DNA of 64,000 bases from Micrasema longulum (Eukaryota > Arthropoda > Insecta > Trichoptera > Brachycentridae). The translations under genes and the position numbers were made by a program. The stretch covers positions 124,001-188,000 of the forward strand of contig JAGVSM010001124.1 in NCBI GenBank assembly GCA_022494885.1, read 5' to 3'. Positions 1 to 11,600 of this stretch are shown here, one piece after another (within the stretch, counting starts at the first letter, position 1; the number at the start of each line of letters is the position of its first letter). Under the pieces are notes generated by a model that ran no database searches, had not been told where the DNA came from, and saw nothing but the letters and a program-made list of their open reading frames with translations.

Positions 1-129
1 TTTCGTGGTGGTATTCGTATACTGCCAGAAAGATGGGATAAAGTAGTCACTAGCGATGGACAATACTTTAAATAACATGTTCATTATTAATTTTCACAAA
101 AAAAGCGAGAAATTATTTAAGTCTAATAC

Positions 130-490
130 GTAACGCCATTTTTGTTAAAATCACCTCAATTGATGGTACAATACAATAAATATCCCAACATGTCTGGCAG
201 CTACATGATGCATGGATGGTTGATATTCTAGCTCATTTCCAATTGTGATAGAATTTACTAACACAGATAGAAGTTAGATTAGAATACGGCTTGCAGCTAC
301 AGAGCACATAGACAGTATGAAATCTAGCCCCCATTAACATTGTTAAATTGGGACTATTCAATGTATTTATTTTCAAAATAATTGTTTACAAGACTTGACC
401 CTTTTTACAAAATTTCATTTTGAAATAATTTGACATTAACAAACGTCTTGCAGCTGCAAAGCGCACGGACGAATGGAATTCTAGCAACCT
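130..490 (-). repeat. inverted copy of the GCGCT-box / stem-loop element
   Basis: Read on the minus strand this repeats the 6215-6640 element. There are three boxes related to ATGCGCTCTGTAGCTGCAAG (plus strand near 200, 290 and 450), each followed by a short AT-rich unit. Then comes the tail with GGTGATTTTAACAAAAATGG at 170-130. Confidence 0.55.
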
Positions 491-924
491 AAAAATGATT
501 TCAACAAAAAATATGCATACATCGAGTTTGTCAAGTTAAATATGACTCCATTAGAGATGAAAATCATAATTTAATGCAAAAATTATGTTTTCGGACAATA
601 ATGAATTTCAAATTTACAGTGATAAATTGCTACATTACGGTTAACAAAATAATATTATAGATGCATCTTAACCACTTACTTAACTTATCAATCAGATTCT
701 GTACATGATTTTGGACAGGTGCTATAAAATGACCTGACAAAAGAAATTAATACCTTCACCGTGCACATAAAATTGACCAACTACAGTTTTGAGAGAAAAT
801 AGTAAATTAGACTTTAAAAAATCGATATCTCAAATTTTCCACATGAAAATTGTAAAATCTGTATGAAACCTTGTTGTGTCTTTTTAAATGAATATACATA
901 TTTTAGCAGAGATAGATAAGTATT

Positions 925-990
925 TGAAAGGGAATATGGAAGGTTAGTCATTTGCAACTTAAACCAGCCAAAGACAGGTCATAAGCTCCG
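925..990 (-). repeat. repeat P fragment
   Basis: Short, diverged piece of repeat P: TTAAACCAGCC, GACAGGTCATAAG, then TCCATATTACC. The GGCCACTTTACACACTG core is missing. Confidence 0.45.
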
Positions 991-1177
991 TAAATCCATA
1001 TTACCTTTTCGAAAAAGTTCTCAATAAACTTCGGAGGGGGGAGAATTCAGAACATGTTTATAAAGATTTATACAAACATACATATTGTCGCTTATATTGT
1101 AACACGGCATATTAAAAAAGCGTGTTTCTTTTTTATTATTTTATTTTTGTTAATGGGTACGCCATTGCGTGATTTAT

Positions 1178-1262
1178 ATGGAAATTGTGGCAGCCTCCGA
1201 GGTGCAATGGCTCAAACGCTCGACATACGTACTGAAGGTTCCGGGTTCGATTCCCGGTAAGA
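1178..1262 (+). repeat. tRNA-headed SINE fragment
   Basis: Holds a pol III B-box-like GGTTCCGGGTTCGATTCCCG and an upstream AGTGGC/GCAATGGC A-box-like stretch, but no cloverleaf closes. The head differs from the SINE-A, -B and -C families. Confidence 0.5.
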
Positions 1263-1470
1263 AAACAATTATTAAATGTGATTTTTCTCAAGCCTGGACA
1301 TTCTGCAATGCAATTCACCGCTGTAATTGGGCCACCTTGGCTGCTGGGTGTCAAAAAACTAAATTTACATTTTAATTCTCGCTATTACTGGTAAAAAATA
1401 TTAATTATAGAAGGTTTATTTGTCCATACGAAAGGTCTCTTGATCAAATTTCCAATATGGCTTTCCCGAG

Positions 1471-1577
1471 TCATTTCACAGTCCCCGGACTGGCACCTGA
1501 AGCGTGAGACTGATCACCTCGCCTTCATCAAGATACGCTGCGATTGGTGCACCGATGCAGTGCCCTATGCACTGGAA
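1471..1577 (+). repeat. SINE-A body fragment
   Basis: Head missing. It contains GGACTGGCACCTGAAGCGTG, GATACGCTGCGATTGGTGCA and GCAGTGCCCTATGCAC, the body signature shared by all SINE-A copies here. Confidence 0.6.
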
Positions 1578-1827
1578 TAATAATTATGAAGATTTATTAT
1601 TGTACTTCCCGAGTCTAAACCGAGACACGCGTAAATGACAATCTAAATATGTACGTATTCCAAATTTACAGCACTAAAACTTATTTGAAATATTTTCAAA
1701 TGTTTTAAAATTGAATTTACTTTTGTTCGCCAAATACATTTTCAGTAGAAGTTTAATTTCGGCAAATGAAAATTTAAAAAATATCTAATTTTGCAGTTGG
1801 TCAATTTTTATAAAATATTTCGAAATA

Positions 1828-2673
1828 CAGTAAAACCCCCGTTTTACATTTTTCAAGGAGCAGCAAAAAAATGTTAAACTGAGAAAAACGCTTAAGTGCG
1901 GAAATGAAAAACTGCAGAAAAATTGTAAAAAGAGTCATAATTGGGGATCATTCATATTTATCTATAATTTCATTTGAAAAAAAAAAAAAATTTTCAATCA
2001 ATACCACATCATGTTTTTTTTTTTTTGAATGTGTTTAAATAATGTTTAAATAATTTTATGTAGGTACTTAACCTTAAAAACACAAAAATTAAAATTTGGA
2101 TTAGCAATAAGTGCCTACAATGATTTTTTCCCTAAATATTGAGAAAATTTATTTATATGGTAACACTTTTTTTAGTATAACACCGCATAATTTCAACTGT
2201 CATTTTCATCGCCGCAAAACTGTTTCACACTTTTATGATAACTGTTTAAACAATCTTCTTTCCAAATTATGTTAACAATTTCAAATAATATTTCTACTAC
2301 CAAATTTTAAACTTTCCGCATCGTAATTTATTGATATAAAGACTCTATTCTTCATGCGTCAACCGCATGTCACAATTTAGAAAAATGTAAAAATTAGACA
2401 CTTAAACAAAATGGTCAATCACACTGAACCTACTTTGAATTTAGTTTGAAACAATAATTTACACATTTTTTTATTTACCTCGATTTTATTCTCCATTCAC
2501 GCGGCGGCGCGCGGCTCGTCTTTTGACAGATCAAAGTTTTTATCAATTTTCAGAGTAAATCAGGGTTATGAAAAACGTAAAAAACCTTGATTGGGGGGAG
2601 GAATATTTGAATGAGAATGTATGGAAAAAAATGGGACGTTAAAATTGCGGAACGTAAAAACGAGGTTTTACTG
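1828..2673. mobile_element. pogo-like MITE copy 1
   Basis: Starts CAGTAAAACCCCCGTTTTAC and ends AACGAGGTTTTACTG, terminal inverted repeats of about 20 bp. TA precedes it; CA follows. 846 bp, no transposase ORF. Internal sequence (CTGCGCCGCGTG-type stretch, CTTCATGCGTCAACCGCATG) matches the copies at 7766 and 10159. Confidence 0.72.
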
Positions 2674-2939
2674 CACGTACAATAATTAACATAATATTAA
2701 AATAATAATACATAAATATAAATTTATACTGTACACAATAAATTATTTCTCTCGATTCTATTCATATAATTACAATTGTCTTTAACAGGAACACTTCTCA
2801 CTCTATATCATAATTACTTTTATACATAAATTAATACAACACTATGGTGTTACCAAATGGCACTTGTTTTATAATTTTATTAAAGTTATATTTCTGTTAT
2901 TAATAAGTATTGAAATAAGATAAAACTTTTTTTAAATGA

Positions 2940-3125
2940 ATAGCCCGCTAAGCCTCTATTTTAGAGGCTCGTCAGCGGGTGGGAAATAGGAGATGGAAGG
3001 AAGTTATGAAAAATACATCAAAACACCCGGAAACTGAGAAATAATCTTTTTTTTCTCGCAACTGGCGGGAATCGATCCCGTAAAAAGCCAGTCGGTTGGC
3101 CGTCTAACCCACCGCGCCACGGCAC
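2940..3125 (-). repeat. SINE-C copy
   Basis: Minus-strand tRNA-like head (GGCGCGGTGGGTTAGACGGC and ACGGGATCGATTCCCGCC). The tail is TCCATCTCCTATTTCCCACC then GCCTCTAAAATAGAGGCTTA. Same architecture as 21365-21565. Confidence 0.65.
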
Positions 3126-4430
3126 CTGTCTATTGTCTGCTATTCATATTACATCTTAAAAACTGTTTGGGATTAGTTACAGACGCCCGCGCTTTAATCA
3201 AACTTACATTGATCAAAAACAAAGCCACAAATTGAAGTTCACTCGCTTGTGTTTGTCTTCGATGTTTTTATAAATAACAATGATTGTGTCACTCGTATTT
3301 CTTGAATTTGAGTAAAAATTTTATAGTGATATCGAAATTTTTGCTTTTAAGGCCACATATTTTTTTCTAAAGGATCATGCTTTTAATTGAGCGGATGGAA
3401 AATATATTCAGGAATATCGCCGTGATCATAGAACGACAGATAAGCAAAAAATGTAACATGGACTTTTTTTATATTAGATCTTGAAAATTCAGGTTTGAAA
3501 AAATATATATACACAACTAACACTAAGTATCAAATGAAATACTTTTGTACTTATCAAGTAGTGACATATATCGTAAAAAAAATAATTTAAACAGCTGTCA
3601 TGTAAAGTTGAAGAAAATCACATGCATCGTTGTTCTATGATCATGATGATATTTCTGTATACATAACTCAAAAATGTCAATTTTAGACTTGTGCCATTAT
3701 TATCAGGTGATCAACTGAGAAACAAGTGAAACAACTGAGTTTCACAAAAATGGCGCTCTATAAATTATCCAAACATATATCACAAAATATCGGAATTACG
3801 GTTAATAGTTTTCCTTCCCATAAACAAAAGCCTCATATTTAAAAAAAAAAACTCTAAAATTAAGGAAGCTTAGTGTTTTTATACATCATTTTTATACAAT
3901 TAAGCCAAAAACATTTTTTTCATGTTTTTTTATTTGATTTGATATTTTTTTTTTTTAAATCCACTTTTAATTATTTTACTTGGGATGTTACCCCCCCCCC
4001 TCTCCTAAAAGATTGTCTACAAAATCTGTGGATTATTTTGTCTGGACATTAATGACTGGCAAAATAATTTTTAACTACTATTTTTTTGTTACATCGAGGT
4101 GGTCAGCGCAGAAGTTACGAAACCCACAAACATGTGTAACTCAGATAATCGCATTCAAAGTATATCCAGAGCGTTTAAATTGGTTATGGTGTGAGCAGTG
4201 CGTGATTATGGACCCCTTCCGATGTGGACACCGCCTCATTTTAGAGAAGTTTCACCATAAAATTAAGTTTTCTTTTTATTATTATATGCGAGAAAACATT
4301 TAAAAAATAGGATTCAAGGTAGCATTAGTCTTTATTACACGCGTGGCGCCTAAGTAGCAAATTCATTACAAAACTGATATTAGATATTTTGAAGTTTCAA
4401 AAACATTTAAAATTAATGCAAAAACACAAA
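3126..4430. other. gene-free AT-rich stretch
   Basis: No supportable gene. It contains one copy of the ACAAAAATGGCGCT stem-loop half (3725-3775), several long A or T runs and a C10 run near 3992. The 107-codon open frame at 3980-4303 shows no recognisable domain. Confidence 0.4.
3725..3775 (+). repeat. LINE-tail stem-loop, right half
   Basis: TTTCACAAAAATGGCGCTCT then ATAAATTATCC: the 3' half of the tail motif described at 6588-6640. The left arm AGCGCC is absent. Confidence 0.45.
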
Positions 4431-4434
4431 TTCA

Positions 4435-4660
4435 GCAATTCAAATACAAGTCGTAAAATAATAAAGATTTATTTTCAACGGCAATCACTTTGTAACACTT
4501 AAAAAATAAATTATTATGAAAAAAAATCTCTGTGATCAGAGTTACTAATGTTCATTCTATGAACACGACTATAGTTCCGGCAGATTCTCCTGCATTGACA
4601 GGTGTTAAATAGCCAACAAGATTTTTATTAGTTTTGAGCACCCTCCCGATACTATAGTCA
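4435..4660. repeat. diverged fold-back element
   Basis: AACACGACTATAGTTCC and GATACTATAGTCATGTTC face each other around a 60-bp centre. The left flank (CGGCAATCACTTTGTAACAC) resembles the end sequence of the 33499-33785 fold-back element. Confidence 0.4.
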
Positions 4661-4832
4661 TGTTCGTTAAATAAAATACACATGATTAAATCCGATAATT
4701 CTGTGCCTCGGCAGATGAAGAATACAGTTCTGTGCGCGAAAAGAACCAGAACCCTGGTAAAGTGTGTTCGACTCGATGGCTACTTTCACATAAAATCCTG
4801 AAAAAGAAAATCGAGTGAACATAATTCCGCGT

Positions 4833-4985
4833 CGTAGCGTAGCGCTTAGGGCGCTCGCCAACCATGCTTGAGGTCCTAGGTTGCATTCCTGGCAGGGTGG
4901 ATGTGAAATATTTAACTGCCTCACCCGAAGCGTAAGACTGAATCCCAAAATCTTCCATTCCAATGCAGTGCCCTATGCTCCACCA
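4833..4985 (+). repeat. SINE-A fragment
   Basis: Degenerate head (CTCGCCAACCATGCTTGAGG), GTGGATGTGAAATATT, then a shortened body ending CCAATGCAGTGCCCTATGC. Confidence 0.5.
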
Positions 4986-4999
4986 CTCTTGGACATGCT

Positions 5000-5330
5000 G
5001 GGGACCGACAGTTTGAAACTTAGAAGGGATGGGTTCACACTGACCCATTTTTTCAGACTGATAAGAGGTTATATCGAGAACTCGGCTGTTTTAGACAGAA
5101 TGAACTTTTTTGTTCCTGGTAGACCTTCAACAGCGTCAGCTCCCGGCTTCCAGAACCAACCTGCCTCTAGTTATGCCGATCGAAAGAGCAGTCAGGCAGC
5201 TGAACAATGAACACTTTGGAGGTCGACACCATTATCAGTGAAACCATGTTTAAGAGGCAAATAGTCTTGCTATTGGAGAGTACTATGCCTTCATAATATC
5301 GAACCATTGCTCGAAGTTTCGTGGCCCGAT
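5000..5330 (+). mobile_element. non-LTR retrotransposon C-terminal fragment
   Basis: An open frame to 5210 reads RGYIENSAVLDRMNFFVPGR then PGFQNQPASSYADR. After a frame change it continues LEVDTIISETMFKRQIVLLL. The layout resembles the extreme C-terminus of a LINE reverse-transcriptase polyprotein. I cannot name the clade; it lies just beyond the rabaptin stop on the opposite strand and is broken. Confidence 0.4.
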
Positions 5331-5491
5331 ATGTTGTCTCAATTTAACATCTTAAATATTTCTTTTTTTGTAATATTTAAAATAAAATTAATTCGAAAAA
5401 ATTAACAAGTTTTTCATTTCATAATTTTAAATAATAGAAGTTGGTAATGATTTGCAATCGCACTGGGAGAGATATTTGTGTCCAGTGTGGA

Positions 5492-5659
5492 CTAGTCGGG
5501 CGTGTTCGGGACCTGCGTACTGAAGTAGGGGGCGGTGTCGCGCACCAGCAGCGTGTGGCACACGTGACACACGTGGGCCGGGCGCCCGCGCGGGCCCGAC
5601 TTCACAGTGTGCGCTACGCACGCCGCGCAGAAGATGCGCCCGCAGTGACGGCAGTGTTG
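5492..5659 (-). CDS. Rbpn-5: rabaptin exon 15 (second half of FYVE finger, stop)
   Basis: Acceptor TTCCAG|CAA; TAG stop at 5494-5492. It opens QHCRHCGRIFC, completing RKQHCR across the intron, with Cys551/554, 559/562 and 579/582 as the remaining zinc pairs and HVC as the usual RVC strand. Canonical FYVE has HHCR; here the first His is Gln549. A short tail of about 20 residues follows. Confidence 0.9.
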   Translation of the reverse strand, partial: QHCRHCGRIFCAACVAHTVKSGPRGRPAHVCHVCHTLLVRDTAPYFSTQVPNTPD

Positions 5660-8600
5660 CTGGAAACAAACAATGCCTTGTAAGAGAATGTCAATGAGGA
5701 AGTTTAGTGCTACGGGAAATTGGATATCAAAGATGTGTGCTTACACAAAGTAAACGTCGGAGCATTCAATTGTACTGCCAAGTTTCTCGAAATATAAAAA
5801 TTACTTAGCAATGTCACACGAGTCTACATAGAATACGAGACTCGATATCGTCTATTAAATTCTAATCTATCGTAAATACCAATTTATTGAAAAGCTTTTT
5901 CTTACAGAATATGATTTTCTGTGAAATTTCCTTGCTTTCTGTATAATATTTAAATGCCAAGTACATTTATTATACTTTTAAAATTATTAAATTATTTCTT
6001 TCTATATCCTAAACGTCAAACAATCAAAATCAATCACAGATTCTCTTCGGACATCTATCTCCCTTTGTTAACCATGGAGTTGAAACAGTGTTTGATTTAT
6101 TTAGTTTTTTATTGCTTACTTCTTGGTATGAACACTTGACCAATTTACTACTATACTCTATTTTTTATAAATTTATTGATATTGTTTTAACTTTGCTGGA
6201 ATTCCTCTCATCCATGCGCTTTGTAGCTGCACGATGATTGGTTATCTAGCTTTCATATTTCAACTTTAAAATACCTTAATTTTGTAAACGGGGTCTAGAA
6301 TTCCAATCGTCTATGCGCTTAGTAGCAGCAAGGCGTGTTGTAATCTTACTCCTTTTTACTATTCATATTATTATTATTTTGTAATACACTAAATTTATTT
6401 ATCAATTTTTAAAATGTGTAAATGGGGGCTAAATTTCTAACTGTCTATGCGCTCTGTAGCTGCAAGACGTCCTGTAATCTAGCTCCTATCTGTTATAATT
6501 TTTGATTGATCTTAATTGAAAACGAGGAACTAGAATCCCAACCGTCCATGCGCTCTGTAGCTGCAAGACGTACTGGGATATTTATTAATTGTACAGCGCC
6601 CTTGAGGTGATTTTCACAAAAATGGCGCTTTATAAATTATCCAACTATAACTATATATACATTATTTTAAACTATCCTAAACCCCTAGGATACACTTGAA
6701 AGGTAGTTATATTTTACAGTAAAAAAATTACATTCAAACAGAAGAATAAGAAATATGTGTCTTATAACTTATAAATGAAACATATGTACATTGTTACTAT
6801 TAGAGCACACATAAGAATATGTTTAAGTGTGTCCTATTTCAAGATCTAAAATAAAAAATTATAAAATAACATAGCGTTTGGAACATATTACATATCTCCT
6901 GCACATTTATGATTTGGCATTTAAGATATTTCAGAATGTGAAATTTTAGTGGTTGTTTTTAGAATTTGTTAATAGACTATTAAACTAAGCCAAAAATATA
7001 TATTTTTATTTTATGTATCGTATTTTCAACGCTACGATTTCTTAAATTTTCGTATTTCTGAAAATACTCCGCGTGCGACGTCTCAAGTTCTCTTCCGTTT
7101 CTTCTTGGTCAGTTCTGTCGATTGGCCCGTTTACGGTAAGTAAACCGGAAATCTTCCACAATTCTCTCATCATTAGTTGATTCATATAAACTAGTGACAT
7201 CGTTCAAAGTGGCTCATTTTTATAGAAATACTTTTTAAAACATTTAAGTTTGTTAGTAAAAATTCTTGATGGAAGTTCATTGTAATTTATTATGGAAAAT
7301 AAAAGACAAAATCCACAAATTTGAAAATGAAATACTTCGTGATATTTTTTTTGTACATTTTCAAGAAAATTTTCTCTAATTTTTATCACATGTAAGAAAA
7401 TATTTTTTGTATCCAATTTCCCGTAGGGCTGAAGTTTTTTCATTTACGGAAAACGGACATGGAAAACCTCTCGTTTAGGTCAGTGATACAATAGTAAAGG
7501 CAGCACGGAAGGTTACCTTTCTCCGGGAAGCAGAGAAGGCGGCACGGCAGGAAGAGCACTCCTCCACATCTTCATCGTGCTGCCAGCGCACTTCCACATC
7601 CGAGCCTCGGATTCGTTCCAGTTGGACCTGAATTAAAGGGGAAAATTTATTACCAGCTTATCTACAAAGTGCAGATTACCGCAAGTTGGAAATTGGAAAT
7701 GCTGTAAGGGACAAAGAGTACATTCTTCAAAAGGGGAAAGAAAAATTAATAAACAATCGGTACTACAGTAAAACCCCTGTTTTACGTTGTTCAAGGGAGC
7801 AACAACAAAAAAGTGTAAAACTGAGGAAAACTTTCAAGTGAGGAAATGAACTGTCATGATTGGGGATTATTTACATTTACCAATGATGTAATTTAAAATA
7901 TTTTGTATTTTTTCAAACAATACTACAATGTGTTATTTTCGATTGAATTAAAAAATATATATGCATAAATAATTGTATCTAGGTACTTAACCTTAAAAAC
8001 ACGAATATAAAAATTTGAATTAGCATTAAATGCATTCAACGATTTTTTCCTTAAATATTGGGAAAATTTATTTATATGATAATGGCACCACAAAATTTCA
8101 ACTGTCATTTACATCGCAGACTGTTTCACACTTTTATGATAACTGTTTAAACTATCTCCTTTTCACATTATGTGTGTATAACTTAATTTATTGATGTAAA
8201 GACTTTATTCTTCCTAAACACGCGTCAACTGCATGTCACTATTTCGTAAAATGTCCAAATTAGACACTTCAACAAATTGGTCAATTACGCTGCGCTGCAC
8301 CTACTTTGAATTTAGTTTGAGACAACTATTTACACATTTTTTTATTTACCTCGATTTTTTTCTCCATTCACGCGGCGACGCGCGGCTTGTCTTTTGACAG
8401 ATCGAATGAGTTATGAAAAAAAATTCGACGTAAAACCGGGGTTATGAAAAACGTTAATTGGGGGGAAAATTTAATGAGAATGTATGGAAAATAATGGGAC
8501 CTAAATATATCTGTGTAAAAATCGTGAAAACGTAAAATCGAGGAACGTAAAAACGAGGTTTTACTGTATTTCTTGTTTTCATTTTTGTGGGAAGAGTTAA

Positions 8601-11600
8601 TATACTAGAACAAACAATGGACGATATTCTTAATTTATTTTCTCTTTTCTCTCTGGAATAATTTATACTTTGTCGATGATATCACTGCACAAACATTTAA
8701 CACAAATGAACAATATAATAACATTTTAGTTAATTAATAAATGTCGGCCCCGTAGTGTAGTGGTCAGTGCATTTGCTTACAACGCAAGGGGTCTCGGGTT
8801 TGATTCCCGACATGGTTGACATGAAATATTGATTTAAAAGGGTGTTTTTACACTAGAATAATTCATAGTCCCTGGACTGGCACCTGAAACGTGAGACTGT
8901 TCATCTTAGCTTCATGTGACAAATATAATCAAGATACGCTGCGATTTGTATGCCAATGCAGCGCGGAAAGGGAATGGCGATGATGAATCAATAAAAGTTG
9001 GGTAATAGCTTACTTGCAATGATTGCGACAGCTTGACAAAGTCTTGCTGTACCATTTCACTATTGTCCAGATCCTGTTGGAGCGAGGACACTCGGCTACG
9101 CAACTCCAGAATTTGCCCTTCTAGAGTTTTCTGCAAAGTCATTTGTACAAAATAATTATTCGAGTCACTAAATAATTGTGCGATTCCAAAATTAAACAAA
9201 AAATTATCCGTCTCTGCCAGACGACGCTTGTATCGAAAGTAAAAATTACCTTTTTTTCTAAGGCCTCCTGAAGTTTCTGATGCGTAGTGCGCATCTGATC
9301 ACCGATTACTTTAATCTGTTCCCTCTCTTCGGCAAAGTTTTTCAGTTCTTCCCTGCAACATTGTACAAACAATTCTATTTATGCCATTTTGTAAATCAAA
9401 CATTTTAAGTCCCGGTAAGTTTAATTTAATCTAATAAATCTTTACATGAAACATACTAAATACAGACTAAACCATTCTCTACAATATTTCATATCCGAAT
9501 AGGTGGATTGATGTAATAATTTAATTTAACAAAGAAATTTCAGTATGAAACGACGGGTTGTCTTAGTAATAATGGCATTCCCACCGTAGTTTCCTGTTGG
9601 TAAGTTTGAGCTCATCGTTGTCCCTCTCCGAGTCCTCGACGTGTCGCTGCATCAGGCCGAGGGTCTGCTCCGAGAGTTGCGCCCTCTCTCGCCCCGTCAC
9701 GGCGATGATCAGCTCTTCTCTCAGCTTCAGAGTATACTCCTGAAGCTCCTGAATGGAACGACAAAAAACAGAAAATTTAGCCATAATTGATCATCATTTT
9801 TCCAATTCTTTAAACAGGTCGACTACCGGTTAAACCTTAACTTCTCTAACCATGCTGAAAGTATGCAGTACCATGAAATAAACTCTCTTAAAAATCGAAG
9901 AATAATGTTGGACCAGTTATGTTTATACAAACCAATAAATAATAAAATTGATTCCCATTGACAAAACAAAATCTTCCGTTTTACACAGATAAAGCGTCAA
10001 TAAACTATTTGAAACAATCTACAATACCTAGAATATGCGACTTATATGACAATAGATTTACCGAGACTGATATTTTTATGACAATGTATGTAAATTTAGG
10101 TCAAAAGTCATAGAAATATTGAGATAAGCATATATTTAATTAACTTTAATATTATATACAGTAAAACCCTCATTTTTACGTTCCTCAATTTTACGTGTTC
10201 CCGCCGAAATGTTTAGGTCCCATTTTCTCCCATACATTCTCATCCAAATATCCCCCTAATTATCGTTTTTTACGATTTTCATAACCCCGATTTTACGTTG
10301 AAAATTTTTCAAAACTCATTCCATCTGTCAAAAGACTCCGAGCCGCGCGCCGCCGCGTTTGTCCAATACGGTGAATACAATCAAGGCAAATAAAAAAGGT
10401 GTAAATTGTTGTCTCAAACTAAATTCAAAGTAGGTGCAGTGTAATTGAGCATTTTGTTTAAGTGTCTATTTTGACATTTTACTAAATTGTGACATGCAAT
10501 TGACGCATGTTTAGGAAGAGTAAAGTCTTCATATCAAAAAATTGGCAATAGAAATATTATTTGATGTTATAAACATAATGTGAAAAGGAGATAGTTTATA
10601 CAGTTATCATAAAAGAGTGTAACAGTTTTGCGGGGATGTAAATGACAGTTGAAATTATCTGGTGCCATAATAAAAAAAGTGATATCATATAAATAAAATT
10701 TTTCAATATTTAGGGAAAAAATCATTGTATGCACTTTATGTTTGCCCCAAATTTTTATTTTCGTGTTTTTAAGGTTAAGTACCTACATAAAATTATTTAA
10801 AGAAGTTTTTTTTTAAATTAAAAACAAAAAAAATACACTGTGGTATTGATTGAAAAAATACAAAATATTTTCAATGAAATCTTAGGTAAATATGAATAAT
10901 CCCAAACTATGACCGTTTTTACAATTTTTAATTTCCTTACTTACTTAAGCGTTTTCCTCAGTTTAACACTTTTTTTCTGCTCCCTTGAAAAACGTAAAAC
11001 AGGGGTTTTGCTGTCCATATTTTTCATTTCTTATCTTTTAAATTTATTATACTGAACTTAATTAAAATTGGCTGTTCAACGTGTATATCGATAACTGCAT
11101 GAAAGAACTGAAAGGCTTAAGAATGGGAGCAAAAATGGGTGATTTAAAAGTCAATTGTCTTTTGTATGCTGACGATGCTGTACTCCTTGCTAACAACAAA
11201 GAGGAACTGCAATTCTTGGTAACAAAGGTCTACGATGTATGCAAGAGAAGCGATTTGCTGATGAATGTCGATAAATCGAATGTGACGGTTTTTGAAAGAA
11301 ATGAAAATATGACCAAATGTGAAATCACTGTGAGCGGAGTTATACTAAAACAAGTAGAGGAATTTGTGTATCTGGGAAGTATGTTCACTAGTGATAATGA
11401 CTGAGAAAGATATTGAAAGGAGGGTGAGTGCCGGGAACAGAGTGAAAGGTGCACTTAAATTGACCTTGGCAAATAAATGCTTGTCACAAGAGGCAAAATT
11501 GGCAGTTCATAACGGAGTCCCGGTCCCGTCCCTGATGTATGGGAGCGAAGTATGGACTTGGAAAAACAGGGATGAAAGTAGGCTGAATACTGTCGAAATG

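Noticed and set aside
1054..1375. three overlapping short frames
   Set aside because: They sit on a tRNA-headed SINE.
4667..5048. 98- and 120-codon minus-strand frames
   Set aside because: Overlap a SINE-A fragment; frames are repeat-derived.
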